Counted from the first letter of the stretch, positions 24,161 to 36,000 are shown. The stretch: 64,000 nucleotides of DNA from Notamacropus eugenii (GCF_028372415.1 NC_092878.1:134802750-134866749); one strand, 5' to 3'. The notes: generated from the letters alone by a model not told the origin. Program-made: numbers and translations.

Positions 24161-24714
24161 AGCAATGGAAAAGCTGTGTTTTAAACTCACCTGCTCCTTG
24201 TGTAAGCTAATGCAGACTTTGAAACTCAAACTCGGACTGGCAATTTCCTACTTAGGAATGACTTCAGCCATCATCTAGGTCAATGTATTTCTGAGTCAAG
24301 ATTTTCTACAAGTATAGCAAGACCAAGTGCTCTGCTAACCTATGCTTATCATTATAGCATGGTTTGAGATTTCTAAGCTCCCTTGTCACCCTTCTTTGGA
24401 CCTACGCCATATTGTTAATTCTTTTCTCAAACTATGATTCTCATGAAGTGGAGTCAGAGGACCTAGGCTCAAATTCAGTCAAATACTCAATAATAACATG
24501 CAGGTAACTCCTTAGAAAGTTTAGTCTACTTTTGGATAGCATCATTGTTTTAGTATGAAGATTTGTTTTGTTTTTTTTTTCCCTAAATCTGCCAGTTTGC
24601 TACTTCAATCAACTATTGCTAGTTCTTTCCTCTGAAACTATATAGCATTATACAATCATCAACCATTGCAATAATTCTCATGAACAACTCTAATAACTCT
24701 TCTGAATGATAACC

Positions 24715-25440
24715 CTTTAGATACTTGAAGACAGCTATCCTGTCCACTCTCATCCTCATCTCCAAGCTAAACATCCCTGCTTTCTTCAGTCAAAGTATCT
24801 AGGCACCAGTAACCCAATGAAAACCCAGTGAAAAAGCAGTTTTGCTTGAAGACAACCATAGCGATGGAGGAAGTTGTATTTCTTCTCCAGAAGGGGGCAC
24901 TGTTTTGTTTTAACAATTGTTATTTGTTTGCCTACTTTCACAGTCCTTTGGCCATACAACCTCCCTGACACCCCTTCCCACCTCACTGTACTCATATGGA
25001 GCCATCCTTTGTGCTGCAGCTCTGCTCCATATAGAACTATATAAATGTGTGCCAGGTACATTTATGGCTTGTCATGGCATAGTTTTGAGACTTCTGGTTA
25101 AAAGGGTGGTTACACTAGTTATCATTTTCTGAGCATACATCACATTGTCAATATCCTTGACAAAATGTGATGTTAATGAAGCAATGATGATGTAGTAAAG
25201 AGAGTAATATATCTGAAGTCAAAAGAATTGTGCTCAAATCTTAGCTTTGCCACTGTGAAATTTTGGGCAAATCAATTAACCTCTAAGGCTCAGTTTTCTT
25301 CTCTATGAAACAGGAGGCTTGACTAGATGGTTTCTAAGGTGCTTTCCAGCTGTAAATCTATGATCCTCCAAAACAACAGAACGCTTTAGATGTGACTTGA
25401 CCAGGACAGAGTATGTTAGAACTATGACTTTAATTCTTTT
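24715..25440 (+). repeat. CR1/L3-like LINE 3' region, interrupted
   Basis: TTTAGATACTTGAAGACAGC, then CCAAGCTAAACATCCCTGC matches the L3 3' region. GTCAATATCCTTGACAAAATGTG continues it at 25147, and AGATGTGACTTGACCAGGAC with AGAGTATGTTAGAACTATGAC follows at 25388. 24810-25140 is unplaced, and a SINE occupies 25200-25372. Confidence 0.6.
25200..25372 (+). repeat. MIR-class SINE with CR1/L3-like tail
   Basis: CTCAAATCTTAGCTTTGCCAC, then GGGCAAATCAATTAACCTCT and a tail GACTAGATGG..TAAATCTATGATCCTCC. The tail matches CR1/L3 3' ends. Confidence 0.75.
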
Positions 25441-25574
25441 GAACTCATTGGTTTCTTGGGCTGTTCCTAGAGACAAGTCACAGCACACTGGTATTTCTTT
25501 TACCATATCTTCTTCAAGATTTTGCAAATGTGGGATTATATGTAATAGGTCCTAAAAAAGCTAAGGAGCTTTTC

Positions 25575-26555
25575 TTCTTTCTATAATTTTGAGCTTCAAA
25601 TTCTTTCCTCTTCTCTCTCATGGAAAGGCAAGCAATTTGACAAATGTTATACATGTACAATGGGGCAGCTAGGTGGTGCAGTGGATAGAGCACCAGTGCA
25701 GGAGTCAGGAGGACCTGACTTCAAATCTCACCTCAGACACTTGACACTCACTAGCTGTGTGACCTTGGGCAAGTCACTTAACCCCAGTTGTCTCATCCTA
25801 GGACATCTCCAGTCATCCTAATGAATATCTGGTCACTGGATTCAGATGGCTCTAGGGGAGAAGTTGTGCTGGTGACCTGCACAACCCTCCCTCACTCAAA
25901 ACAAAGTCAAGTGCAAGTCATGTCATTATTTCTCTGATGGCATGGTCTTCTTTGGCAATGAAGGATGAACACACACACATGTACAATCATGCAAACATAT
26001 TTCCACATTATTTTGTGAAAGAAAACATAGACCAACAAAACAACAAAAATAAAGGAAAAGTATATTTCAGTCTTCATCCAGACTCCATCAATTCCTTCTC
26101 TGGAGAAGGATAGCATTTTTCATCCTAAGTCCTTCAGAGTTGTCTTGGATCATTGTATTGCTGGGAAGAGCTAAGTCATTCACAGTTGATCATCTTACAA
26201 TATCATTGTTGCTGTGTACATTGATCTGGTTCTGCTCATTTCATTTGGCATCCATTCATGTAAGTCTTCCCAGTTTGTTCTGAGAGCATCCTACTTATCA
26301 TTTCTTATAGCACAATAGTATTCCATCACAATCATATGCCACAACTTGTTCAGTCATTCCCCAATTGATGGACATCCTCTTGATTTCCATTTTCACAACA
26401 ATTAAAAGAATTATTATAAATATTTTGTACATATAAGTCCTTTTCCTTTTTGGTTTCTATCTCTTTAGGATACAGACCTAGTAGTGGCATTGCTTTGTCA
26501 AAGAGTATGCATGGTTTTATAGCCCTGAAGAGCTTTTCAATAATCATTCTGTATT
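25575..26555 (-). repeat. L1 LINE 3' UTR, antisense
   Basis: Marsupial-type L1 3' UTR on the minus strand: ATTTTGAGCTTCAAATTC at the 3' end, GCAAGCAATTTGAC, TTTCCACATTATTTTGTG, TTCTGCTCATTTCATTTGGC, AGTATTCCATCACAATCATA, CCCCAATTGATGGACATCC and TACAGACCTAGTAGTGGC. A SINE at 25662-25976 splits it. Confidence 0.85.
25662..25976 (+). repeat. Marsupial SINE with RTE-type tail and perfect TSD
   Basis: Starts GGGGCAGCTAGGTGGTGCAG, then TAGAGCACCAGTGCAGGAG, the core AGCTGTGTGACCTTGGGCAA, and a tail through AACAAAGTCAAGTGCAAGTC and GGCATGGTCTTCTTTGGCAA ending in (AC)n. An 11-base direct repeat, ACATGTACAAT, lies at 25651-25661 and 25977-25987. The host is the L1 above, so this SINE is younger than that L1 copy. 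Confidence 0.92.
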
Positions 26556-26780
26556 GTCAATCCAACAAAAATTTTACAAGTACCTACTAAGTGGAAGGTA
26601 CTCTCCTCGATGCCCTATATACACACTCAAAAATGAAAAACAAGACCTACACTTGAGAAGCTTATGTTGGGCTAGAAGGAGTCATTGTATAACATAATAA
26701 GGGACATATGCTATTCTGTGGTTGGAGAGAATCCTGATAACTATACTGAGAAGCACTTTCTATAAGGCATGATACTTGGG
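26556..26780 (-). repeat. L2 LINE 3' end, diverged
   Basis: ACAAGTACCTACTAAGTGGAAGG, then AAGACCTACACTTGAGAAGC resembles reversed L2 3' end. More decayed than other copies. Confidence 0.5.
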
Positions 26781-26832
26781 GTGAAATTAGAAGAGCTGGT
26801 GACTTTAAGTGGTGGTGCTTAGGAGGCTTATG

Positions 26833-27147
26833 GGTGTGTGTACGTCCTTTGTTGCCAAAGAAGACCATGCCATCAGAGAAATAATGATATGACTTGCACT
26901 TGATTTTGTTTAGAGTGAGGGAGGGCTATGCAGGTCACCAGCCTCATTTCTCCTCCAGAGCCATCTGAATCCAGAGACCTGATATTCCTCAGGATGACTG
27001 GAGATGACCTAGGATGAGACAACTGGGATTAAGTGACTTGCCCAAGGTCACACAGCTAGTGAGTGTCAAGTGTCTGAGGTGAGATTTGAAGTCAGGTCCT
27101 CCTGATTCCTGCACTGATGCTCTATCCACTGCACCACCTAGCTGCCG
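26833..27147 (-). repeat. Marsupial SINE with RTE-type tail
   Basis: The reverse of the 25662-25976 family, complete from GTGTGTGTACG through AAGAAGACCATGCCATCAG to CACCACCTAGCTGCC. Flanks CTTATGGGT and TTTATAGGT may be a decayed TSD. Confidence 0.9.
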
Positions 27148-27579
27148 GTTTATAGGTATAGACTGGGCAAAGGGCAGTCCAGTAATTTAGGTTAAGAAAG
27201 AGACTGCAATGCAATACTCACAGACTATAAAATCAAATAAAACAATTCAGACTAATACTTAAAGTAACTCCTAATTATTAATGCAGAAACAACCCTATTT
27301 ATTTCTATCTTCACATTCACTGTTGGCAATGGAAATACCAGGTGAGAAAGGCTTCCCCCCAGAGTCCAGTGGAATCTGATAAGACTTCCCAAACACCAGC
27401 TCTATAGAGATTGCTGAATTGTTTTATACTCCTAATCCTCCAAACTGACTAAGTCCTGAAGATTGCCTTCTTGCCACCTTAAAGGGGAACCATGCTAGCC
27501 TATGGAAAATAAAAAAAACTCTTCCTATCATTACAAGTACCAAATTCAGCAAACAGAAAATAAAACCAGTTTGACAACC
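27148..27579. other. No recognised feature
   Basis: Unplaced AT-rich sequence. No gene or repeat anchor seen. Confidence 0.45.
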
Positions 27580-28184
27580 TTAGTGTGTATGAAGGATAGT
27601 AAAGTACAATATCTCTGGAAAGATAGGTTGGGTTTAGACTATGAAGGACTTTAAATACCAGGCTGAAGAATTTGTATTTTATTCTGAAGCAGGTCTATCA
27701 ACATTTAAGGTTTTTTGAGTAGGACAGTAACATGGTCACATTTATGTTTTGAGATTATATTGACAGATCTATAGAAGAATGAAATGAATGGAATCCAGAA
27801 GTTCAATTAGGATTATGCACAGAGAATCTCAGATCTAAAGCCAGAAGGATGACAGAATCACGTAATCCAATTCGTTGTGTAGATGAGAAAACTAAGGTCC
27901 ACAGAAATTAAATACTGTGGTAAACATCACATAAGTAGTAAGTGCTGGAATTTGAACTCAGGTCTCATGACTTCAAGTTCAGTGCAATAGTCCAAGAAGG
28001 AGATGAAGAGGGTTTGAACTAGGCTGGTAGCTATTTTGAGTTGAAAGAAGGGTGTAAATGCAGAAAGTAAGACAGTAGAAAAAAACAAACAAGATTTGGG
28101 AGCTGGTTGCACATGGAGATTAAGAATATTTGAAGATGACCCTGAGGTTACAAAACTGTATGATTTTAAAAAGTGCATGGATCA

Positions 28185-28372
28185 GCTGGAAAGAATGTGG
28201 GACCTAGAATCACATGTAATGAATTTGAATCCTGACTGTCATTTCTACCTGTATCATGTTAGGCAAGTCATTTAAATAACCTGGGTCTCATCTCTGAAAT
28301 AGCAGAGGGCAGGGGTGGACTAGATGAACTCTTAAGTTCCCTTTTAATACTAAATCTATGATTTTTCAATAG
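28185..28372 (+). repeat. MIR-class SINE with CR1/L3-like tail in L2
   Basis: GAATTTGAATCCTGACTGTC, GTTAGGCAAGTCATTTAAAT and a tail GGACTAGATGAACTC..TCTATGATTTT. Confidence 0.75.
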
Positions 28373-28675
28373 ACATACAGAAAATTGGAGAAAGAGCATG
28401 TTTAAGAGGGGAAATTTTGAACTTGCTAATTTTGAGGTGTCTCATGTATCCAAATGAAGATGTCCAATAGGTTCCTTAGGATATGGCACTAGATTTCACT
28501 GTAGAAAGAACAGGGTTAACTATACAAATCTATTTAAATCTGGATGTCACTTGTGAATAGATGCTAATTAAATCTGTGGGAGCTGATAATATTACCATGA
28601 GAAAAGGTATAGAGATTGAGGGGACAGAACAGAGCCTTGGGTAGGGTATGGATGACTCAGCAAAAGAGACTAAAC

Positions 28676-29400
28676 ATGGAGAGCAATTTGGAATTACGCC
28701 CCAAAACTGTGCATATCTTTTGATACAGCAATGCTACTTCTAGGTTTGTATCCCCAGGGGATGATAAAAAAGGGGAAAGGATCTACATGTGCAAAAATAC
28801 TTTTAGCAGCTCTTTTTGTGGTGGGAAAGAATTAGAAATTGAGGGGATGTCCGTCAGTTTGGGAATGGTTAAAAATATTGTGGTATATGAGTGCAATACA
28901 ATACTATTGTGGTATAAGAAATGAGGAGCAGGCAGATTTCAGAAAATCCTGGAAAGACTTACATGGAGTGAGGCGAAGTGAGCAGAACCAGGAGAACATT
29001 GTACACGCTAACAGCAGCATTGTGTGTTGATTGACTATGACAGACTTAGCCCTTCTCAGTAATACAATAATTCAAGACAACTCCAAAGCAATCATGATGG
29101 AAAATACTATACATGTTCAGAGAAAGAACTGTGTAGTCTGAATGCAGATCAAACCACACTATTTTCACTTTATTTTTGCTTTTTCTTTCTCATGGTTTTT
29201 CCCTTTTGTTCTGATTCTTTTTTTACAACATGAATAATGTGGAAATATGTTTAACATGGTTGTATATGTATAACATATTTCACATTGCTTGCTATCTAGT
29301 AAAGGGGGAAGAGGAGAGGAAGAAAAATTTGAAACTCAAAATTTTATAGCAATGAATGTTTAAAACTATATTTACATGTAATTGGATAAAAATATGATTA
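28676..29400 (+). repeat. L1 LINE 3' UTR, 5'-truncated
   Basis: Good marsupial-type L1 3' end: GAGAGCAATTTGGAATTACG, TTTTTGTGGTGGGAAAGAAT, GTGAGCAGAACCAGGAGAAC, GATGGAAAATACTATACATG, then TTGAAACTCAAAATTTTATA and a weak A-rich end. It lies inside the L2 at 27580-29570. No ORF is kept. Confidence 0.88.
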
Positions 29401-29570
29401 GGGGAAAAGGTAAAAAGGGAATCAAGAGAACAGTGACCTAAAAATGAGTGAAGATCCTAAGTGAGTTGAAAAAGTATTATCACCAGAAGGCTGACCTTAG
29501 GTCAAGAAGAGTCTACAGTTTGATTATTGATTAACTGGACCCCTATTTTATTCTAATCAGTATTAATGAG

Positions 29571-30289
29571 TTTAATATGATTCCATAGGTGTGGGGATTA
29601 TAAATTCTGATAGTAGGCCTCAGTGATGAGAACTGCAGTTTGTAAGCCCTCCCTCCCCTTCCCTACTCACCCCACCCAATGTTCCTTAGAGTAGTCCATT
29701 ATTCAGGTCACACTCTAGCTCAAGATAAAAAGAAGCAAGACTGGAAAAAATAGCAAACTCTGGCTAGCCTTTCTCCAGCTGTCATAAAGGTGGACTTAAC
29801 TTTTGATCAACTCCCTTTCCGCTAGAAAGGGAGATTTAGTCTTTTGAAAAACTTTATAATCTTATGATTATTTTATTGTAAAGTCTTCTCCATCTATCTC
29901 TTCACTAAATCTGTAGACTTAATAGATCATCTATGGAAGTCAGGCTTAGTTTAGGATTAGTTCTTCCTAAAGAAGGGAGCCTAATCCTATAATCAAATTA
30001 AAAATAAATAAAAGTAATCAAAAATAGCTGATAACTTTTTCACTACTTCACTATTAATATTCATCAAAATGGTGTGCAATGTGCTTTGCTCTTTGGTTTG
30101 CAAATGCCTATATATAAATATAACTTCTCCATGTAGAAGGATATTTCATGACTCCCTTTATATATAATCTGTTTCTTCATATAGCTATCCATGGTCTTAT
30201 TCCAATAGTGAGTAACTCACTAAGTCACAGTGATACTCATCAATTATTTTTAATTTTTTTTACTGCTCTTTAATACCCAAATCCTACCT
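29571..30289. other. No recognised feature
   Basis: Unplaced AT-rich sequence; no gene or repeat anchor. Confidence 0.5.
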
Positions 30290-30790
30290 ATTCTTTTTTA
30301 AAATTAATTTATTTTTAGTTTTCGACATTCACTTGCACAAGATTTTGAGTTCCAGATTTTCTCCCCACTTCTCCCTTTTCCCCTTATCTTATTACCCCCT
30401 CCCCCAATCTGCCCTCCCTTCTATCACTCTCCTTCCCCCCTTCTCTTATCCCTTTCCACTCTATTTTCTTGCAGGGCAAGATAGATTTCTATATGTCATT
30501 ACCTGTATGTCTTATTTCCCAGATGACTGTAAAAACAAATTTTAACATTCATTTTTAAAACTGAATTCAAACTTCTCTCCCTTCCTCCCTCTCCACCCAC
30601 TCCCACTGAGAAGGCAAGTAATCTGATATAGGTTACACATGTGTAGTCATGCAAAACACTTCCATAACAGTCATGTTGTGGAAGACTACCTATATTTCTC
30701 TCCATCCTATCTTGCCCCCATTTATTCTACTCTCTCCTTTGACCCTGTCCCTTCTCAAAAGTGTTTATGATTACCTGCTCCTCCCAAATT
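30290..30790 (-). repeat. HAL1-type 3' UTR, antisense
   Basis: This is the reverse complement, with divergence, of the 3' UTR at about 57180-57690. Matching blocks include ACTGAGAAGGCAAGTAATCTG, ACTCTCTCCTTTGACCCTG and GTGTTTATGATTACC in reverse order. It is the 3' part only; no ORF1. Confidence 0.75.
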
Positions 30791-31945
30791 TTTCTTTTTT
30801 TTAAACAGGTTATGTGTGTTGCATGAAAGTTATGCATGACCACATGAGGGGATGTGACTCTACCCATCTTTCTTCAAAAGAGTCTGTCATTTTTTCTAAC
30901 ATGGGAGTGGGAGATTGTAACTTTTAAGGCAGATCATTCTACTCTCCTTTGAGAGAGAAGGTTGGACTAGAAAAATAAGTATCCTCCCTCTTACATATTC
31001 ATTTAGAGAAAATAATTTTTAAGTTGAACTCTTTATTATTATCACTTTATGAGTAAAGTGTTCCCCAAGTTGTATATTAAAAGACTGATTCCATTCCTAC
31101 CAAATGATACTTTCACAAAGACCACCCATTTAACCAAACTGAAAGAAAAAAAAGAAATCAAGAAAGGATAAAGATAAAAATATATGAGATAATACAGAGT
31201 AAATGAGCTATCCCAATGGGAGTCAAAAATCTCAATTCAACCCATTGCCAGAGTCCTCAGTTTCACTGAAAATTCCTCAGTCTCTACTGTGCTAAATCAA
31301 AGAGAGAGACATGATTGAAATGCTAGTTCTTTGTCAATTTGTTCTCAAAGTCTTTCTTTCTCTTTAGAGACCTCTCCCAGAAAAGAATTTAGATCTGTAC
31401 ACCTTCTCTCTCAAAGCTGGAAGCCTGAAGCAGAAGGACATCTCTTCTTCCAATCTCTCATCCACTCTTCCTCACACAGGTACAAAACATCAAAGAATCA
31501 ATCTGCTCCACTGAGGTGGAGTCTTATGAAAATGAATTTAAGTCCCTAGTTGCTAACAATTGTTAGTTATTAACAATTAACTAATTAGTTAATTTAATTT
31601 CTCAATTCATCACCTTTATATGTAAATATCTAAAGTACTTGTCTGAATATAGTCACCAGTGTTATCTCCTTATTATAGTCTCCTTTGAATTATTGGATCT
31701 CTCCACCAATATTCTTTATCCAGTGAAATAATGTTTTAATATGATGCATTACTCTCTGTGACATCTGGTTCAACAATTATGGGTTGACAATTTTCTCTTT
31801 CCTTCTTAATTCAATACCTTCTTCAAAAATTCTTGGGCTAGAACTAGAAATCAGTCTTTACATACATGATCTTAGTTAAATCAGTTAACCTACGTAAGTC
31901 ACAGTCTCCATATCTGTAAAAATAAGAGTTAAATTAAATTATCTA
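30791..31945. other. Unplaced sequence with paired palindromes
   Basis: No transposon recognised. Two short perfect palindromes lie at 31553-31566 and 31577-31592. Short ORFs are not supported. Confidence 0.45.
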
Positions 31946-32075
31946 CCTTATTTTTTTTGCAAGGCAATCAGGGTTGAGTTGTCCAGGGTCACACAGCTAG
32001 TAAATGTCAAGTGTCTGAGGCCAAATTTGAACTCAGGTCCTCCTGACTCCAGTGAATGTCACCTAGCTGCCCCTG
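31946..32075 (-). repeat. Marsupial SINE, partial
   Basis: CAGGGTCACACAGCTAGTAA, TTTGAACTCAGGTCCTCCTG and CACCTAGCTGCCCC; part of the promoter-proximal segment is missing. Confidence 0.88.
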
Positions 32076-32139
32076 TCCATTTATTTATTTTTGGGGGGAC
32101 TAGATATTCTCTCTTTTTTGTTTGTTTTTCTTTTTGATT

Positions 32140-32205
32140 TTTCTTTTCAGTAGCACAGTGCTTGGCACAAAGTGGTGATTAATAAATGTTTGATCAGTTG
32201 ATCTG
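32140..32205 (+). repeat. L2 LINE 3' terminus
   Basis: AGCACAGTGCTTGGCACAAAG, then ATTAATAAATGTTTGATCAG. Confidence 0.65.
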
Positions 32206-33297
32206 CAATAGCTGGCTAATCTGCTAAGCTTTCTATAGACCCATTTTTCTCTGTATCTCTTCTGTCTTATATACTGATGTTTCCTGTATCCTTATACCAA
32301 ATTCTTCCATAACATTTTCAAATGAATTTATATTTTAATAAGAACAAGTTATGCCTCACTGCTTAGCAGGGAGATCAAGTATTTGCTGGTCAAGACAATT
32401 TCTTGTTATTGTGATGATTGTCTTATATATATTTTTAACTTCTATAGAAAATGGTAGTAATCACAGAAATTTTTTTTCTTTTCCTTTCATCCATTTCAAA
32501 TATTTTAAACACAACTAAATTGCATGAACATATCCGGTTCAAGCTGCTGTTCCTTCACATAATCTGCCCCTTCACGTAACCATCCATGAGTCCATTCCAT
32601 AATGGCCCATTGTGACTCCTTACCATCTCTATTTTTTCTTTTACTTTGGTATTAATTTTGACTATTTATCCTATTTATCTGATGGTCTTAATGCACCTCG
32701 ACAGATTAATTTGAAATGACTTTAAAATTGGTAATTATTCATTTTCTGTCTCTTAAGTCACGATCTATTCGAAGATATTTACTAGTAGTTATCATGTTCA
32801 TGACCTTACAACTGGCTTCTGAAAGAAAATACATATGATATTCAGCCTTCCCAATAGTCTACAAGGTTTTTACTTCTTTTATTTTTTAATCCAGACCCAC
32901 TCTTTCCAATATTTTGTTTTTAAGCTGGTAAACACCTCCAAAAGGAAATCTCAAATATCAGTGAACATGTGAATTTTGTTGGATGATTGTGTTGCATTCT
33001 TCTAGAATTTTTTTTTTCTTTTGTTTATGCTCAACAAGAGCAGCTGCAGAAAAGGGGCTAAATGTCCCATGAAACAAAGTTTCTTGTTTTTGGTCACATG
33101 ATAAAATTAACTATAACGGCACTTTGATGTATTTCTCCAGTCATCCTTCCATTTACCTGAATTTTATTTATGCCATCTAGTTCCATTTACAGTAGAATAT
33201 TCATATTGACATGGTACAGTCACTTCAATAACAAAGCCATCCATTGGTTGTTTGATGAGGGTCTCATGTTTAAAACATCAGCAGTTAAAATTAACAT
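32206..33297. other. No recognised feature
   Basis: AT-rich unplaced sequence. Some T-rich stretches (32465-32520) could be decayed antisense L1 3' UTR, with weak resemblance only. Confidence 0.4.
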
Positions 33298-33560
33298 TTG
33301 AGGGGTAGGCAGATGGTCCAGCAGATAGAGTCTGCACCTGGAGTCACAATTACAATGTGAACTCAGATATTTACTAGCTATGTGACCCTAGACAAGTCAC
33401 TTAACCTCTATTTGCTTCAGTATCCTCATCTGTAAAATGGAGATAATAGCACCTACCTTCCAGGTTTTTCATAAGAATCAAATAAGATAATATTTTAAAA
33501 TCTTTAGCACAGTTGATGCTACATAGTAAGTGCTATATACATTTTACTTGTTATTATCGT
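33298..33560 (+). repeat. MIR-class SINE, full length
   Basis: Sense copy: CAGATGGTCCAGCAGATAGAG, GTGACCCTAGACAAGTCACT, TCATCTGTAAAATGGAGATA, CACCTACCTTCCAGG, and CTACATAGTAAGTGCTATAT. Confidence 0.9.
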
Positions 33561-33624
33561 TATTTTTCAGGGACATACTAAAGACTGTGATTCTTAGTAT
33601 GCTTGAAAAAATGTAGTCGGGTCC

Positions 33625-33845
33625 TAATAATAACTTACATACAGGATACTGAGTCCTCTGCAGTTTACAAAGCACTTTTTAAAATTATAAATTAAATCAT
33701 ATTGAATGTTATTTCATTTATAACTTTAAATTTCATCACATAATTTTTCATTCCCATTTTATAGACTAAGAAACTGAGGTTCAGAGAGGTAATAGAAATC
33801 AAAATTTCCTAATTCAAATTCTCTAATTCTAATATTATGCTGTTT
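33625..33845 (-). repeat. MIR-class SINE, diverged
   Basis: CAGTTTACAAAGCACTTTTT, TTTTATAGACTAAGAAACTG, AGGTTCAGAGAGG; the head is eroded. Confidence 0.75.
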
Positions 33846-33944
33846 GTTTCCATATATTTATGATTCTCACAAGTGAAAAGTAGTATGACTCAATAGAAAT
33901 ACTCATTTCAAGTCCAGACAATTTTTTTTTTTTTTGCATTTATA

Positions 33945-34115
33945 CTGAAGCATTGTCTTTGGATTTAGCAGAAATAGGTTTTAATCTTGTCTCTCTACTT
34001 ATTTCTCTGTGTGACTTTGGACAATCTATTTAAATTCTCTAGGCTTCAGTTTCCTCATCTATAAAATTCTGAAATTAGCCTAATGACCTCCAGTTGTAAA
34101 TTTCGTGAAACTAAG
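33945..34115 (+). repeat. MIR-class SINE with CR1/L3-like tail
   Basis: TGTGACTTTGGACAATCTATT, GCTTCAGTTTCCTCATCTAT, then a degenerate AATGACCTCC..TAAATTTCGTG tail. Confidence 0.7.
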
Positions 34116-34299
34116 AGAATTTTTAAATGTTCCAATAATAGGAGATTTTGGAACTTGTTATTTGATGAGTTTCCTCACCTCAATTTTATAGGTGAGGAAA
34201 CCAGATCAAGTCTTCTCTTGGCTTTAGACAAGGCCCTTATTACCTCTTAGTCTTTTCCCTTACCTGTAAAATGAGGGAGATCATGCTCGCACCCAAGAG

Positions 34300-34985
34300 G
34301 AAATTTGAATCATTCAAAACAATTGTCAACTTGATGGCGTTCAGATTCTGGGAGCCTCCTTGAGCTCCCCTTGAATATTCCCACTGGCCTTTCTTACTCA
34401 AATCTAGGTCTTTGATGCACCCCACACACACACCCTTGATGCCATCAAAACCTCATTCCCCATGCTGCTAACCACTTCCATCAAGATCTGTATTCATTCC
34501 CATATGGCCCCTATCAAGATCTCTGGATTGCCCCACCTGCTTCCCACCCAAACCTTCCATTGTCTGATATCTCCTGATTGCCTCCAGCTGTTTCCAACCT
34601 TTGACCAGTCATTCCCTCCTTGGACTTCTCCTCAAGACCCTCCCTAAACCCATCCTCCCATTACCCTAGACTACCAGACCACCCCCACATCCCTCCTATA
34701 TTCTTTTCTGTATTTAAATTTCACCTTGCCTCCATGAAGGCTCTCAGACTCAATCCAGCTCAGACTCTGTCTAGCTGGGATTCTATCTGGCCCGCTTGTT
34801 AATACAAGTGTCACAAATGCTTAGGCTCCTTAAGAGCCAAGCCAAGATGATGAATCTTTAATAAACTTTGTCTTTCTTTGGCTTTAAGAAGGCTTGAGTT
34901 GAATTCATTTGAGCAGGACCTGGAGTGTCAGTATTTTGGGGTCCCCAGCACCCCTAAACCTTGTCAAACTTTTCTCACAGAATTG
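34300..34985 (+). repeat. Candidate solitary LTR (endogenous retrovirus)
   Basis: A GC-richer, C-rich block unlike its surroundings. It holds a TATA-like TATTTAAA at 34711-34718, about 150 bases before an AATAAA at 34860-34865, and then a GT-rich stretch with TTTTGGGGTCCCCAGCACCC. That TATA to poly(A)-signal spacing is typical of a U3-R-U5 layout. No internal retroviral sequence is adjacent. I cannot fix the TG..CA ends or a TSD, so boundaries are approximate. A single-copy gene 3' end is an alternative. Confidence 0.45.
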
Positions 34986-34989
34986 TCCA

Positions 34990-35165
34990 TAGGATCATAA
35001 ATAGAGAACTGGGGAAAAACTCAGAGATTATGAATCCAGGAAAATCCTTTCACTTGAAAAAAAAAAGGAGGAAACTGGGACTCAGAAATAATCACCTTAT
35101 TAAATTGTAGTAAATATCAAAGCTAAAACTTGGACACAGCTGCTTTGACTCCAGTTTCAGTGTTA
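34990..35165 (-). repeat. MIR-class SINE, diverged
   Basis: GGATCATAAATAGAGAACTG (reversed L3-like tail), GGAGGAAACTGGGACTCAG and GCTTTGACTCCAGTTTCAG. Confidence 0.7.
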
Positions 35166-35559
35166 TCAGGATACAATTAGAGGATGCATATTAAAGTGCT
35201 CTTCATGCTAGAAAATCCCACACAGCTGTCAGACACTGTTATCCTGTCTTTAAATCTGAGTAGGAAACACATGATAGTATTCTATTTTCTAAGAGCTGTA
35301 CTTTCATGATGATGGGCATCTGTCCTTTCAGTAATACAGAGCAGAAGAAGCCCTTAAGGCCTTACTAGCTTCTTAATGAGTTGCCTTTGGGCCCCAGAAT
35401 TTATAAAAATGTGGCCAGCTTCTTGGTAGAGAGTTTAGCTCAGCCAGTCTATAGCTCTTCAAGCTTAGGACTGATAGGAGCTTACATTTCAAAAGTGTGG
35501 GGAAATAGCCTTTGAGACTCCATACAATGACAAATAATCAGAGCAAGATATTAATGGAT

Positions 35560-35725
35560 AAATAATAACAATTACAATCATTCATATATATTTATATGTT
35601 GCTCTAAATTTTCCCTACCAATAGCCCTGTGAACCAGAAAGTGTGTGTGTTGCCATGTAATGAAACTGAAACTCAACAAGGTTAAGTGACTTGTCCGTGG
35701 ATAGTCACATAACTTTGATATATTG
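35560..35725 (-). repeat. MIR-class SINE
   Basis: CCAATAGCCCTGTGAACCAG, AATGAAACTGAAACTCAAC, AGGTTAAGTGACTTGTCCG. Confidence 0.7.
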
Positions 35726-35789
35726 ATTGGAGTTAATATTCTAAGTATACCAACCAATTACATACCTTTGCCTCAGGGTAGTTACTTTT

Positions 35790-36000
35790 AAAATTTTATT
35801 TCTTTTTATTTTTTTCAATGAATAAACACTTATTTTCTCTTCATCCTACTTCCCTCCTATACACCCCATGGAACATTCAAAAAAATAAGTAAACCATTCA
35901 TAACAATGCAATTTCAGAATGAAGCAAGACAAATTCCCATATGTCCAACAATGTATACAAACTAGCATTTTTTTAACCATAAAAGTAATCCATACAAGGG
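35790..36000 (-). repeat. Probable L1-related 3' piece
   Basis: TTTCAATGAATAAACACTTATT, then GACAAATTCCCATATGTCCAAC resembles the antisense start of some marsupial L1 3' UTRs. The same kind of text precedes the L1 at 42225. Weak. Confidence 0.4.

Larger units (their letters stand above)
27580..29570 (-). repeat. L2 LINE, reverse-transcriptase to 3' region, interrupted
   Basis: On the plus strand, CTATGAAGGACTTTAAATACC, GAGTAGGACAGTAACATGGTC, TTTTGAGGTGTCTCATGT, TGTGGGAGCTGATAATATTAC and GACAGAACAGAGCCTTGGG are reversed L2. The minus strand near 28640-28560 reads a broken GSVL..PL..LYTFSHG segment followed by a degenerate YADDxQI. Insertions are a MIR (27830-27990, minus), a SINE with L3 tail (28185-28372) and an L1 (28676-29400). 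Confidence 0.7.

Noticed and set aside
27580..28660. An unknown non-coding gene with a long purine-rich plus strand
   Set aside because: The reverse strand carries L2 reverse-transcriptase motifs in order, so it is an antisense L2.
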